Assembly: GCF_900106645.1 (NCBI RefSeq)
Contig: NZ_FNMV01000013.1
Coordinates: 1 to 64,000, forward strand
Reading direction: 5' to 3'
Origin: Flavobacterium degerlachei
GTDB taxonomy: Bacteria > Bacteroidota > Bacteroidia > Flavobacteriales > Flavobacteriaceae
DNA: 64,000 nt
In this document: positions 10,012 through 18,001 of the stretch, piece after piece
How positions within the stretch are numbered: position 1 is the first letter of the stretch
Layout: each line of letters opens with the position of its first letter
Notes under the pieces: generated by a model
What the model saw: only the letters and a program-made list of their open reading frames with translations
Databases searched by the model: none
What the model was told of the DNA's origin: nothing
Translations under genes and position numbers: made by a program

Positions 10012-11205
10012 ATGAACATACACGAATATCAAGGAAAAGAGATTTTAGCTAGCTACGGAGTTCGCATTCAACGTGGAATCGTTGCTAATAATGCAGTTGA
10101 AGCTGTTGCTGCTGCAAAACAATTAACTACTGAAACGGGAACGAGTTGGTACGTAATTAAAGCGCAAGTTCATGCAGGTGGACGTGGAAAAGGTGGTGGA
10201 GTTAAATTAGCAAAAAACCTAGAACAAGTTGAAGAAATTGCAGGACAAATTATCGGAATGCAATTAGTTACTCCTCAAACTTCTGCTGAAGGTAAAAAAG
10301 TACACAAAGTATTAGTTGCTGAAGACGTTTATTATCCTGGAGAAACTGAAACTTCTGAGTTTTATGTATCTGTATTGTTGAATAGAGCTACAGGACGTAA
10401 TATGATTATGTATTCTACTGAAGGTGGAATGGATATTGAAGAAGTAGCAGAACACACACCTCATTTAATCTTTACAGAGGAAATTGATCCTGCTGTTGGA
10501 TTACAAGGTTTTCAAGCAAGAAGAATTGCCTTTAATCTAGGTCTTTCTGGAAATGCTTTCAAAGAAATGGTAAAATTTATCGATTCTCTATACAATGCAT
10601 ATATTGGATCTGATGCATCAATGTTTGAAATCAACCCGGTTTTAAAAACATCTGATAATAAAATCATGGCTGTAGATGCTAAAGTAAATATCGATGATAA
10701 TGCTTTATACAGACAAAAAGCGTATGCTGATATGCGTGATATCCGTGAGGAGAATCCAATCGAAGTAGAAGCAAAAGAAGTAGGATTAAACTACGTTGAC
10801 CTTGATGGTACTGTAGGATGTATGGTTAACGGAGCTGGATTAGCAATGGCAACTATGGATTTAATTAAGTATGCTGGTTTTGAGCCTGCAAACTTTCTTG
10901 ACGTAGGAGGAACTGCTGATGCAAAACGTGTTGAAACTGCTTTCCGTATTATCTTAAAAGATCCAAACGTAAAAGCAATTTTGATTAATATTTTTGGAGG
11001 TATCGTTCGTTGTGACCGTGTGGCACAAGGAGTTGTTGATGCTTACAAAAACATGGGTGATGCTATTAATGTGCCAATCATTGTTCGTTTACAAGGTACA
11101 AATGCAGCTATTGCAAAAGAATTAATTGATAATTCAGGAATGCCAATTTTATCTGCTGTTGAATTTCAAGAAGCAGCTGATCAAGTAACGGCAGCACTTT
11201 CTTAA
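10012..11205 (+). CDS. sucC: Succinyl-CoA synthetase, beta subunit
   Basis: This 397-residue subunit of the TCA enzyme interconverts succinyl-CoA and succinate with nucleotide phosphorylation. The N-terminal ATP-grasp domain opens MNIHEYQGKEIL and has the nucleotide-binding HAGGRGKGGGVKL segment near residue 55. The C-terminal CoA-ligase domain includes FLDVGGTAD and NIFGGIVRCD. Length is typical of ADP-forming bacterial SucC. The sucD alpha subunit is not adjacent, which is unlike E. coli. A terminator follows directly, so it is a single-gene unit. Confidence 0.95.
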   Translation: MNIHEYQGKEILASYGVRIQRGIVANNAVEAVAAAKQLTTETGTSWYVIKAQVHAGGRGKGGGVKLAKNLEQVEEIAGQIIGMQLVTPQTSAEGKKVHKVLVAEDVYYPGETETSEFYVSVLLNRATGRNMIMYSTEGGMDIEEVAEHTPHLIFTEEIDPAVGLQGFQARRIAFNLGLSGNAFKEMVKFIDSLYNAYIGSDASMFEINPVLKTSDNKIMAVDAKVNIDDNALYRQKAYADMRDIREENPIEVEAKEVGLNYVDLDGTVGCMVNGAGLAMATMDLIKYAGFEPANFLDVGGTADAKRVETAFRIILKDPNVKAILINIFGGIVRCDRVAQGVVDAYKNMGDAINVPIIVRLQGTNAAIAKELIDNSGMPILSAVEFQEAADQVTAALS

Positions 11206-11226
11206 TTACAAAATAGTTATATATTT

Positions 11227-11262
11227 AAAAATCCTGTTTGCTGAGGCGAACAGGATTTTTTT
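11227..11262 (+). terminator. sucC terminator
   Basis: The arms AAAATCCTGTT and AACAGGATTTT are followed by a T run, 21 nt after the sucC stop. Confidence 0.85.
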
Positions 11263-11319
11263 ATGCTTTATAATGAGGTCTAAAAATAATAAAATTGAGT
11301 TTTACTCAGTTGTTGTTTT

Positions 11320-11979
11320 TTAACGATCTCCTATTTTTTGAATAACGTCGGATTCATATATGTGAAATCCTGGAGTATTTTTTTGGGCAATTTTTAAAAG
11401 TGCCTTTGCAACGGTAGTACTTTCAATAGGTTTGTATTTTTTCAATTTTCCTATAAGTAGAAAAGAGAAGGCTTTCATGAAAAAAGCACCCGCTTTTTCT
11501 CCTAATCTAAATTCGTTACGGTTTCCCAATAGAAGTGAAGGTTGTAATACTGAAACGTTTTCGAAATCGCAAGCTTTAAGAAAAGTTTGAATTTCGCCTT
11601 TTGTTTTCAGGTAAAAATTCCCTGAATTTACATCAGCTCCTAAGGATGAAATAACAAGAAATTGTTTGACTTTATTTTGCATAGCAAAAGTTGCAAACTG
11701 GCTCGGATATACAAAATCAACTTTTCTAAATGCCTCTTTACTTCCCGCTGTTTTGATTGTTGTACCAATGGTACAAAAGAAATCATCACCAGTAACAAGA
11801 TCTTTATAAGTTTCCGGTTTGTTGAAATCTACAATATGTTGTGTTAATTTCGGATGTTTTACTTCTGTAGGACTTCTTGCGAATGTGACTACTTTTTCAT
11901 AGTCGGCACTGTTCAATAAGAGTTCCAATAAATGGGAACCAATTAAACCAGTACTACCTATAATTAAAGCTGTCTTCAT
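11320..11979 (-). CDS. NAD(P)-binding Rossmann protein, atypical SDR (HTATIP2-like)
   Basis: The protein has 219 residues. The N-terminus MKTALIIGSTGLIGSHLLELL is a Rossmann fold with the GxTGxxG loop of extended/atypical short-chain dehydrogenases. The overall pattern (TIGTTIKTAGS, VISSLGAD, KGEIQTFL, LQPSLLLGNR) resembles the TIP30/HTATIP2-like group, whose substrates are mostly unknown. The frame stays open to 12006, but that would overlap the previous gene; the ATG at 11979 gives a 7-nt gap and starts exactly at the beta strand of the fold. It is likely the second gene of an operon with the DUF1456 gene. Confidence 0.8.
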   Translation of the reverse strand: MKTALIIGSTGLIGSHLLELLLNSADYEKVVTFARSPTEVKHPKLTQHIVDFNKPETYKDLVTGDDFFCTIGTTIKTAGSKEAFRKVDFVYPSQFATFAMQNKVKQFLVISSLGADVNSGNFYLKTKGEIQTFLKACDFENVSVLQPSLLLGNRNEFRLGEKAGAFFMKAFSFLLIGKLKKYKPIESTTVAKALLKIAQKNTPGFHIYESDVIQKIGDR

Positions 11980-11986
11980 GTAATGA

Positions 11987-12454
11987 TTACTTTTTATCCT
12001 TACCAAAATTGTATTTTACTTTCTCTACTACCTGAACTTTTGCGTTTCCTTTTGGATATTGCTTTTTAGAAGGTTTTTTAGTAGCCGATTTTGATTTTGA
12101 AGGACTTTGATCCCCTCTTGACTTTTCTTCGTCTCTTGGTTTAGCTTTAAATTCTGGTCTTTCTTTCGCTCCTTCTTTTGCTGGAATTTGCGCTTTGTGT
12201 TTTGCTAAAACATCATTTGGGTTTTTAGGGTTTTCTTTTGTTCCACGCAAATGGATCACCAAAGCGTTTAAAAAATTACGTAATACTTGATCACCACATT
12301 CCATGTAGTTTTCATGTTTTTCGTCACGGAAAAAAGCGCCTAATTCAGATTTAGTAATTCTAAAGTCTACCAATTCTAAAATTTCAACTATTTGGTCATC
12401 ACGTAGCATTAAAGCAACGCGGAGTTTTTTGAAGATATCGTTATTTGTCATCAT
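11987..12454 (-). CDS. DUF1456 (YehS-like) protein with basic tail
   Basis: The protein has 155 residues. Residues 1-75 match the DUF1456 repeat (NNDIFKKLRVALML, ITKSELGAFFRDEKHENYMECGDQVLRNFLNAL). E. coli YehS has two such repeats; only one is seen here, most like the second copy. The rest is a low-complexity tail rich in Lys, Arg, Ser, Pro and Glu, expected to be disordered and possibly nucleic-acid binding. Function is unknown. The ATG follows a well-matched promoter, and the next gene starts 7 nt after the stop. Confidence 0.8.
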   Translation of the reverse strand: MMTNNDIFKKLRVALMLRDDQIVEILELVDFRITKSELGAFFRDEKHENYMECGDQVLRNFLNALVIHLRGTKENPKNPNDVLAKHKAQIPAKEGAKERPEFKAKPRDEEKSRGDQSPSKSKSATKKPSKKQYPKGNAKVQVVEKVKYNFGKDKK

Positions 12455-12469
12455 ATTCTATATTTTTTA

Positions 12470-12502
12470 CAAAGGTACGTTTTTAAAGTATTTATGCGTC
12501 AA
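12470..12502 (-). promoter_or_regulatory. Promoter of the DUF1456-Rossmann operon
   Basis: On the minus strand TTG-N22-TACCTTTG matches the consensus. The -7 box ends 15 nt before the DUF1456 ATG. Confidence 0.7.
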
Positions 12503-12516
12503 TTTTGATTTTTGAA

Positions 12517-13542
12517 TTAGCTCTGGTTTAGAATGCTAATTATTTTGTCTAAATCTTCTTTTTTATGATTGGCAGTAATTACAATTCGGTTTAAATCTTT
12601 AGCAGCCGAGGTGTATTTGAAATTTGTAATTATTATTTTATTAGAAGCGAAAATTTCAGCACTATTTGCATCTTCAGGATAAATCATGGGATACTCATGA
12701 TTAAAACTAAAGGCCTTCGATGGCAATAAATGTTCGTTGAGATAATTTAAATTGTCTTTTAACTTTTGATTTTGTCGAATGTAAATTTCTTCGGCATCAG
12801 CTATTGTTTGGGCAAAAGCCGGATTCATACCAGCGCTTGAGATAAAAACAGTATTGTTAGCGATTTGTTTGATAAATTCAGAATCGCTGGCGATTACACC
12901 TCCAGTTAAACCAAAGGCTTTCCCTAAAGACGATAGCATGATTTTTCTTTTGATATTTGGATAATCAATAGAAGAATAAATACCGCAGCCATTTGTACCT
13001 AAGATCCCAAGTGAATGGGATTCGTCAACAACTAATGTGATTTCTTTATTATTTGGAATCAAGTTTAAAACCGAAAGGTCAATCTCTTTTATTTGAAAGG
13101 AAGGAAACGAGTCTGTTAGAATTGTTATTTTTTCTTGTACATCGTCCAGTATGCGTGGGTTTAGTTCTGTTCCAATAAAAAAAGGAATACTATCGGGTGT
13201 TTTAATAGCAGTATGAGTATCAGGAAAATGAAAAAAGCAGTCCGTTTGAGCATTTAAAGTGTCAATGATTAATTTTCCCGCTAACATTCCAGATGAAGTC
13301 GTAAGTGCAGCATCAGCTTTGATAAATTTGGCCAGAAAATGTTCCCCATGTTCGTAGGCGGTCAGTTTAATGTTAGCGCTTCTGGAACTGCCATAAGAAC
13401 TTCCCCAATGCAAAATATTCTTTACAAGAATGTTTTGAAACTCAATATTGGTGGGCAAACCTAAATAGGCAGTCCCACCAAAATATAAATAATCGTCGTT
13501 GTCTATTTTAATTATTCGATCTGGAAACTTATTAACCCTCAT
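12517..13542 (-). CDS. PLP-dependent alpha-oxoamine synthase-like enzyme
   Basis: This 341-residue fold I PLP enzyme resembles BioF and 2-amino-3-ketobutyrate CoA ligase. Motifs are VVDESHSLGILGTNGCG at 171-187, with the cofactor-binding Asp and His of the oxoamine synthases, and SSLGKAFGLTGG with Schiff-base lysine K208. It is shorter than typical BioF or Kbl (about 390 residues), so its substrate is uncertain. The start codon directly abuts the stop of the upstream dipeptide epimerase gene, which argues for a shared pathway on amino acids or dipeptides. I do not assign biotin synthesis, since no other bio gene is nearby. Confidence 0.8.
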   Translation of the reverse strand: MRVNKFPDRIIKIDNDDYLYFGGTAYLGLPTNIEFQNILVKNILHWGSSYGSSRSANIKLTAYEHGEHFLAKFIKADAALTTSSGMLAGKLIIDTLNAQTDCFFHFPDTHTAIKTPDSIPFFIGTELNPRILDDVQEKITILTDSFPSFQIKEIDLSVLNLIPNNKEITLVVDESHSLGILGTNGCGIYSSIDYPNIKRKIMLSSLGKAFGLTGGVIASDSEFIKQIANNTVFISSAGMNPAFAQTIADAEEIYIRQNQKLKDNLNYLNEHLLPSKAFSFNHEYPMIYPEDANSAEIFASNKIIITNFKYTSAAKDLNRIVITANHKKEDLDKIISILNQS

Positions 13543-14559
13543 TTATAGTGCGTTTAAAGTAACTCCAGTACCATTTAATTCAGAATAGGATATTACTCCA
13601 TCTTTAATTGTTACACCAGTTGCAATGTCTTCTGCCAGCAATAAAGCACCATCCATATCTACATAATCCAATTGAGGAAGTAAATGTGCAATAGCTGAGA
13701 TTCCTACTGATGATTCAGTCATACAGCCAACCATCGTTTTTAAGCCAAGTGATTTTGCTTGTTGAATCATTCTTCTTCCAGGTGTTAATCCGCCACATTT
13801 CACCAGTTTTACATTGACACCATGAAAATGATTGTGACATTTGGCAACATCTTCTTCTAAAATGCAACTTTCATCAGCTATAACAGGTAAAACGGAATGT
13901 TTGAATACTTCTTTGTGTCCTTCCCAATTATCTGCCTTCATGGGTTGTTCTAGGAATTCTACTCCCAATTTTTTTAACGCAACTGCATTATTAATAGTTT
14001 CTTCCACTCCCCAGCCACAGTTTGCGTCAATTCTAAAAATGGCATCAGTATGTTTTCGAAGTTCGGTTACAATTTTAATATCTTCTTTGGTTCCCAACTT
14101 GATTTTGTAAATCGGCCAAGGCAATTCCTTCATTTTAGCTACCATTTTCTCTATAGAAGCAATTCCGATAGTGTAATCTGTGAGTGGGTTTTTATCGATC
14201 GTATAATCCCATAACTCATATAATTTTTTTCCTTTTTTACGAGCGTACAAATCATTATAGGCCATGTCCAAAGCACATAATGCAAACATATCCTCTTTTA
14301 GATATGGATGTGTTTTTGCCCAAAACATTTCTGGAGTTTCGTCTGTGGTAGATTCGATTATGGAGCGAATTTTATTCAAATCGGCCATCATTACTGGAAC
14401 GGTTGTTTTATAATATGGATTTGATGTTGCTTCTCCGAAACCTGAAAAACCGTCACTTTTTAATTCTACAATCAAAGAAGGTTGATTGTCTATCGACTCT
14501 CGTGAAATGGTAAATGTGTGTTTTAACTTTAGGTCGTATGCTCTTAATATCAGTTCCAT
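13543..14559 (-). CDS. Dipeptide epimerase (L-Ala-D/L-Glu epimerase family)
   Basis: This 338-residue enolase-superfamily enzyme belongs to the muconate-lactonising subgroup. Catalytic and metal motifs are visible: KIK at 152-154, RIDAN with D178, EQP with E204, ADES with D229 and E230, KLVKCGG at 251-257, and TESSVG near the C-terminus. Known relatives epimerise L-Ala-D-Glu from peptidoglycan to L-Ala-L-Glu, but the family contains other dipeptide specificities. The gene is immediately followed, with no gap, by the oxoamine-synthase-like gene. A role in murein peptide recycling is inference. Confidence 0.85.
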   Translation of the reverse strand: MELILRAYDLKLKHTFTISRESIDNQPSLIVELKSDGFSGFGEATSNPYYKTTVPVMMADLNKIRSIIESTTDETPEMFWAKTHPYLKEDMFALCALDMAYNDLYARKKGKKLYELWDYTIDKNPLTDYTIGIASIEKMVAKMKELPWPIYKIKLGTKEDIKIVTELRKHTDAIFRIDANCGWGVEETINNAVALKKLGVEFLEQPMKADNWEGHKEVFKHSVLPVIADESCILEEDVAKCHNHFHGVNVKLVKCGGLTPGRRMIQQAKSLGLKTMVGCMTESSVGISAIAHLLPQLDYVDMDGALLLAEDIATGVTIKDGVISYSELNGTGVTLNAL

Positions 14560-14622
14560 AAGTAAGCGTGTGTATAAAATTTGAGTTAAATATTTCTTTT
14601 TTGAATGAAGTCAGTGGTTATA

Positions 14623-15426
14623 TTAATAGCCGAGCCATTTTACAGCATCTGAAAAACCATCTCGCCATAATTTTTCGTTGTGTTCGCCATTTTTTACAAT
14701 AACTTTTTTTGTTAAATGAAGACAGCTGCATCTTTTTTGGTTGACAATTGTTTCCATTTTGTTTAGGTCAGAGACCATATCTTCGCTTTCCTTGTCGCCA
14801 CACAGGAAGTAAATCTTAGTTTTCATCTTCTTATTTTCTTTGGCTAAGTCGTATATTTTATTCGAAAACCAGAACGATGGTGAGAAAACAGCAGCCTTGC
14901 CAAATATTTTGGGATATGTAAGTACTGCATAATAGGAAACCAAACCGCCGAGAGAACTTCCCATGATTATTGTATTTCTTGATTTAGTTTTGGTTCTGTA
15001 TGTGCTGTCAATTTTCGGCTTTAAGGTTTTAACGATAAATTCAAGATAGGCATCTGCATTCCCTCCGCCATATTTTTCATTTTTATAAGGAGTAAGCTCG
15101 TCCATTCGTTTTTCATTTCCATGTTCGATGCCTATTACAATTACTTGAGCATTGATACTGTCTAGTTTTTCATCAACATTCCATTCTCCTGCATAAGATG
15201 TTTTTGAGTCAAATAGATTTTGCGCATCATGCATGTAAATAACTGAATACTTTTTATTGGAAGAGGAATAGCCCTTTGGTAGGTATACCCATATCTTTTT
15301 TGAGGTTTCTAATTGTGGCGCTTCTATTGTAAAAGTAGAAACTTGTTTTGAGGCGGTGCTTTGTTGCGCTATGTTTTTTCCTGTAATAAAAAAAAATAGT
15401 ATAACCAGAGTAAATTGTTTAATCAT
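14623..15426 (-). CDS. Secreted alpha/beta-hydrolase, putative esterase family
   Basis: The protein has 267 residues with an N-terminal signal peptide (MIKQFTLVILFFFITGKNIAQ). The body fits the esterase-D/Fes type alpha/beta hydrolases: KIWVYLPKGY, VIYMHDAQNLFD, and the nucleophile elbow GSSLGG with its Ser as nucleophile, with SPSFWF following. A Cys pair (CSC) lies near the C-terminus. Family members hydrolyse acyl or phenolic esters, including siderophore and feruloyl esters; the substrate here cannot be read. It is 63 nt upstream of the epimerase gene on the same strand, so it may be co-transcribed with that pair. Confidence 0.8.
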   Translation of the reverse strand: MIKQFTLVILFFFITGKNIAQQSTASKQVSTFTIEAPQLETSKKIWVYLPKGYSSSNKKYSVIYMHDAQNLFDSKTSYAGEWNVDEKLDSINAQVIVIGIEHGNEKRMDELTPYKNEKYGGGNADAYLEFIVKTLKPKIDSTYRTKTKSRNTIIMGSSLGGLVSYYAVLTYPKIFGKAAVFSPSFWFSNKIYDLAKENKKMKTKIYFLCGDKESEDMVSDLNKMETIVNQKRCSCLHLTKKVIVKNGEHNEKLWRDGFSDAVKWLGY

Positions 15427-15484
15427 TATTAAGATTTAGGGTTTTCATTATAAAAATGATATTTTAGCTAAAATTAATAATTTG

Positions 15485-15886
15485 ATGAATACATACGAAG
15501 AAAAAAAGAGCTTACTTTTAGAAATGATCGCGTTTTCTACGGTTGACGGTCATTTGCAAAAAAGAGAATATGAATTTTTGTTTCTGATTGCCAATGAACT
15601 GAATATTGAAAAAGGTGGTTTCAATGATTTATTTCATCAGGAATTGCCCATATTACCTATAAAGACGGAGTTTCAGCGCATCCAGCAGTTTTATAGATTG
15701 GCACTCTTGATGCATAGCGATGGAGTTTTACATATAAAAGAATCTGTTGCTATAAAAGAAATCGCAATCAGGATGGGCTTGAATCCAGAAGCTAGCAAAC
15801 GAGTTTTAAAAAAGATGGAGAAATCCCCAAATACAGTTATTTCAGGGGATGTTTTAATGCGTATTTTTAAAGAAGAACGTAATTAG
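15485..15886 (+). CDS. TerB-like helical protein
   Basis: This small all-alpha protein of 133 residues has the TerB/DjlA-N look: an acidic first helix with AFSTVDGHLQKREYEFL, and a second repeat LLMHSDGVLHIKESVAIKEIAIRMGL. Both contain the D-G-x-(I/L) turn thought to bind metal in TerB folds. Function is unknown; it is not linked here to other tellurite-resistance genes. The frame can open at a TTG at 15482, but the ATG at 15485 is preferred. Its stop overlaps the uvrB stop by 4 nt, tail to tail. Confidence 0.75.
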   Translation: MNTYEEKKSLLLEMIAFSTVDGHLQKREYEFLFLIANELNIEKGGFNDLFHQELPILPIKTEFQRIQQFYRLALLMHSDGVLHIKESVAIKEIAIRMGLNPEASKRVLKKMEKSPNTVISGDVLMRIFKEERN

Positions 15887-17874
15887 CCTAATTGTGTTTG
15901 TAATTTTTTAATGTCATCTCGCAATTTTGCTGCTTGCATAAAATCTAAATCTTTTGCCGCTTTTTCCATCGATTTTCGTTTTTCTCGAATGCGTTTTTCG
16001 ATTTCGGCTTTTGATAAATATTCCGTTTCTGATTCTGCAGCAGCATTTAATGTTAATCCAAGTTCGTAGTCTACTAGAGGATTTTTTGTAAAAGCGCTTT
16101 CGATTTTTTTGTTCAGCGCTTGAGGCACCTGATTGTTAGCTACATTAAAATTAATTTGCTTGCTTCTACGATAATTGGTTTCGTCAATAGTCTTTTGCAT
16201 ACTGGCAGTAATTTTATCTGCATATAATATGGCTTTTCCATTTAGATTTCTCGCTGCACGTCCAATGGTTTGTGTCAAGGAACGATGACTACGCAAAAAT
16301 CCTTCTTTATCGGCATCCAATATGGCAACAAGTGAGACCTCAGGTAAATCAAGTCCTTCACGAAGTAAGTTGACGCCAATTAGAGCATCAAATAAACCTT
16401 TTCGTAAATCTTGCATGATTTCAATCCGTTCTAATGTGTCTACATCAGAATGGATATAACGACAACGAATATTTACTTTTGTCAGGTATTTTGCCAATTC
16501 CTCGGCCATTCTTTTGGTTAAGGTTGTTATCAAAACGCGTTCATCTAGTTCGCATCGAACATGAATTTCCTCGATTAGATCGTCAATTTGGTTTAAACTA
16601 GGTCGGATTTCAATTACTGGATCTAATAATCCGGTAGGACGAATCACTTGCTCTACGACGACACCTTCTGTTTTTTGCAATTCATAATCGGCAGGAGTTG
16701 CTGAAACGTATATCACTTGGTTTTGCATTGCTTCAAATTCCTCAAATTTCAATGGACGGTTATCCATCGCAGCAGGAAGTCGGAAACCATATTCTACTAA
16801 GTTTTCCTTTCTACTTCGGTCACCACCATACATAGCATGAACTTGTGACAGTGTTACGTGACTTTCGTCAACGACCATTAGATAATCTTTTGGAAAATAA
16901 TCCAACAGGCAAAACGGTCTCGTTCCAGCTAGTCTTCCATCGAGATAACGGGAGTAATTTTCAATTCCGGAGCAATATCCTAATTCGCGAATCATTTCTA
17001 AATCGAAATTAGTTCGTTCTTCGAGTCTTTTTGCTTCAAGATGTTTTCCAATTTCTTTGAAATAATCGACTTGTTTTACTAAATCTTGTTGGATTTCCCA
17101 GATTGCACCTTGCAATACATCTGGCGAAGTCACAAACATATTTGCGGGATAGATGGTTAGTTTTTCGAATTTCTCGATTACTGCAGCTGTTTTTACATCA
17201 AAAGATTCTATTTCTTCAATTTCATCACCGAAGAAATGGATTCGAAAAGCATCATCCGCATAACTTGGATAAACCTCTACGGTATCTCCTTTTATTCTGA
17301 AATTTCCGGGAGTAAAGTCAGCTTCTGTTCTTGAATATAAACTCTGAACTAAGCTGTGTAATAACTTGGTTCGTGAAATGGTTTGATCTCTTTCAATCTC
17401 AATTACATTTTTCTGAAACTCGACTGGATTTCCGATACCGTATAAACAGGAAACTGATGCAACAACCAATATGTCTCTACGACCAGAGAGTAGGGAAGAG
17501 GTGGTGCTCAAACGCATCTTTTCTAACTCCTCATTGATGGATAGATCTTTTTCGATAAAGACACCTGTAACGGGCATAAATGCTTCTGGCTGGTAATAAT
17601 CGTAATAAGAAACGAAATATTCGACCGCATTATTTGGAAAAAATTGTTTGAATTCTGAATACAATTGAGCCGCTAAGGTTTTATTGTGCGCTAAAACTAA
17701 GGTCGGTCTTTGTACTTCTTGAATAACATTAGCCACAGTAAAGGTTTTACCTGAACCGGTAACTCCTAATAATGTTTGGAATTTATCACCATCAATTATT
17801 CCTTGAGTTAATTTTTCAATGGCTTGTGGCTGGTCGCCTTTGGGTAGGTAATCTGAAACTACTTCGAAATTCAT
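15883..17874 (-). CDS. uvrB: UvrABC system protein B
   Basis: This 663-residue helicase-like damage verifier of nucleotide excision repair is loaded by UvrA and recruits UvrC. It has Walker A GVTGSGKT at 37-44, the beta-hairpin region YYDYYQPEAFMPVTG near residue 95, helicase motifs DESHVTLSQ and ATPADYEL, QTIGRAARN (motif VI), and a C-terminal UVR motif (KRKSMEKAAKDLDFMQAAKLRDDIKKL pattern) that contacts UvrC. Length is normal. A TAACTTTG at 17905-17912 on the minus strand could be its -7 box. It shares 4 nt of its stop region with the convergent TerB-like gene. Confidence 0.96.
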   Translation of the reverse strand: MNFEVVSDYLPKGDQPQAIEKLTQGIIDGDKFQTLLGVTGSGKTFTVANVIQEVQRPTLVLAHNKTLAAQLYSEFKQFFPNNAVEYFVSYYDYYQPEAFMPVTGVFIEKDLSINEELEKMRLSTTSSLLSGRRDILVVASVSCLYGIGNPVEFQKNVIEIERDQTISRTKLLHSLVQSLYSRTEADFTPGNFRIKGDTVEVYPSYADDAFRIHFFGDEIEEIESFDVKTAAVIEKFEKLTIYPANMFVTSPDVLQGAIWEIQQDLVKQVDYFKEIGKHLEAKRLEERTNFDLEMIRELGYCSGIENYSRYLDGRLAGTRPFCLLDYFPKDYLMVVDESHVTLSQVHAMYGGDRSRKENLVEYGFRLPAAMDNRPLKFEEFEAMQNQVIYVSATPADYELQKTEGVVVEQVIRPTGLLDPVIEIRPSLNQIDDLIEEIHVRCELDERVLITTLTKRMAEELAKYLTKVNIRCRYIHSDVDTLERIEIMQDLRKGLFDALIGVNLLREGLDLPEVSLVAILDADKEGFLRSHRSLTQTIGRAARNLNGKAILYADKITASMQKTIDETNYRRSKQINFNVANNQVPQALNKKIESAFTKNPLVDYELGLTLNAAAESETEYLSKAEIEKRIREKRKSMEKAAKDLDFMQAAKLRDDIKKLQTQLG

Positions 17875-17948
17875 TTGTATTATGGGGCAAAGTTTTTAGA
17901 ATTACAAAGTTACGAAGATTAAAACTATTCTGTATGAAAGTTAAAACC

Positions 17949-17979
17949 AAAAAAAAACCATCATGCGAACATGATGGTT
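17949..17979 (-). terminator. Terminator of the receptor gene
   Basis: A perfect 10-bp stem (AACCATCATG / CATGATGGTT) with a CGAA loop is followed on the minus strand by a T run. It sits 22 nt after the receptor stop. Confidence 0.85.
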
Positions 17980-18001
17980 TTGATAAATAAAATAGGTTTT
18001 A

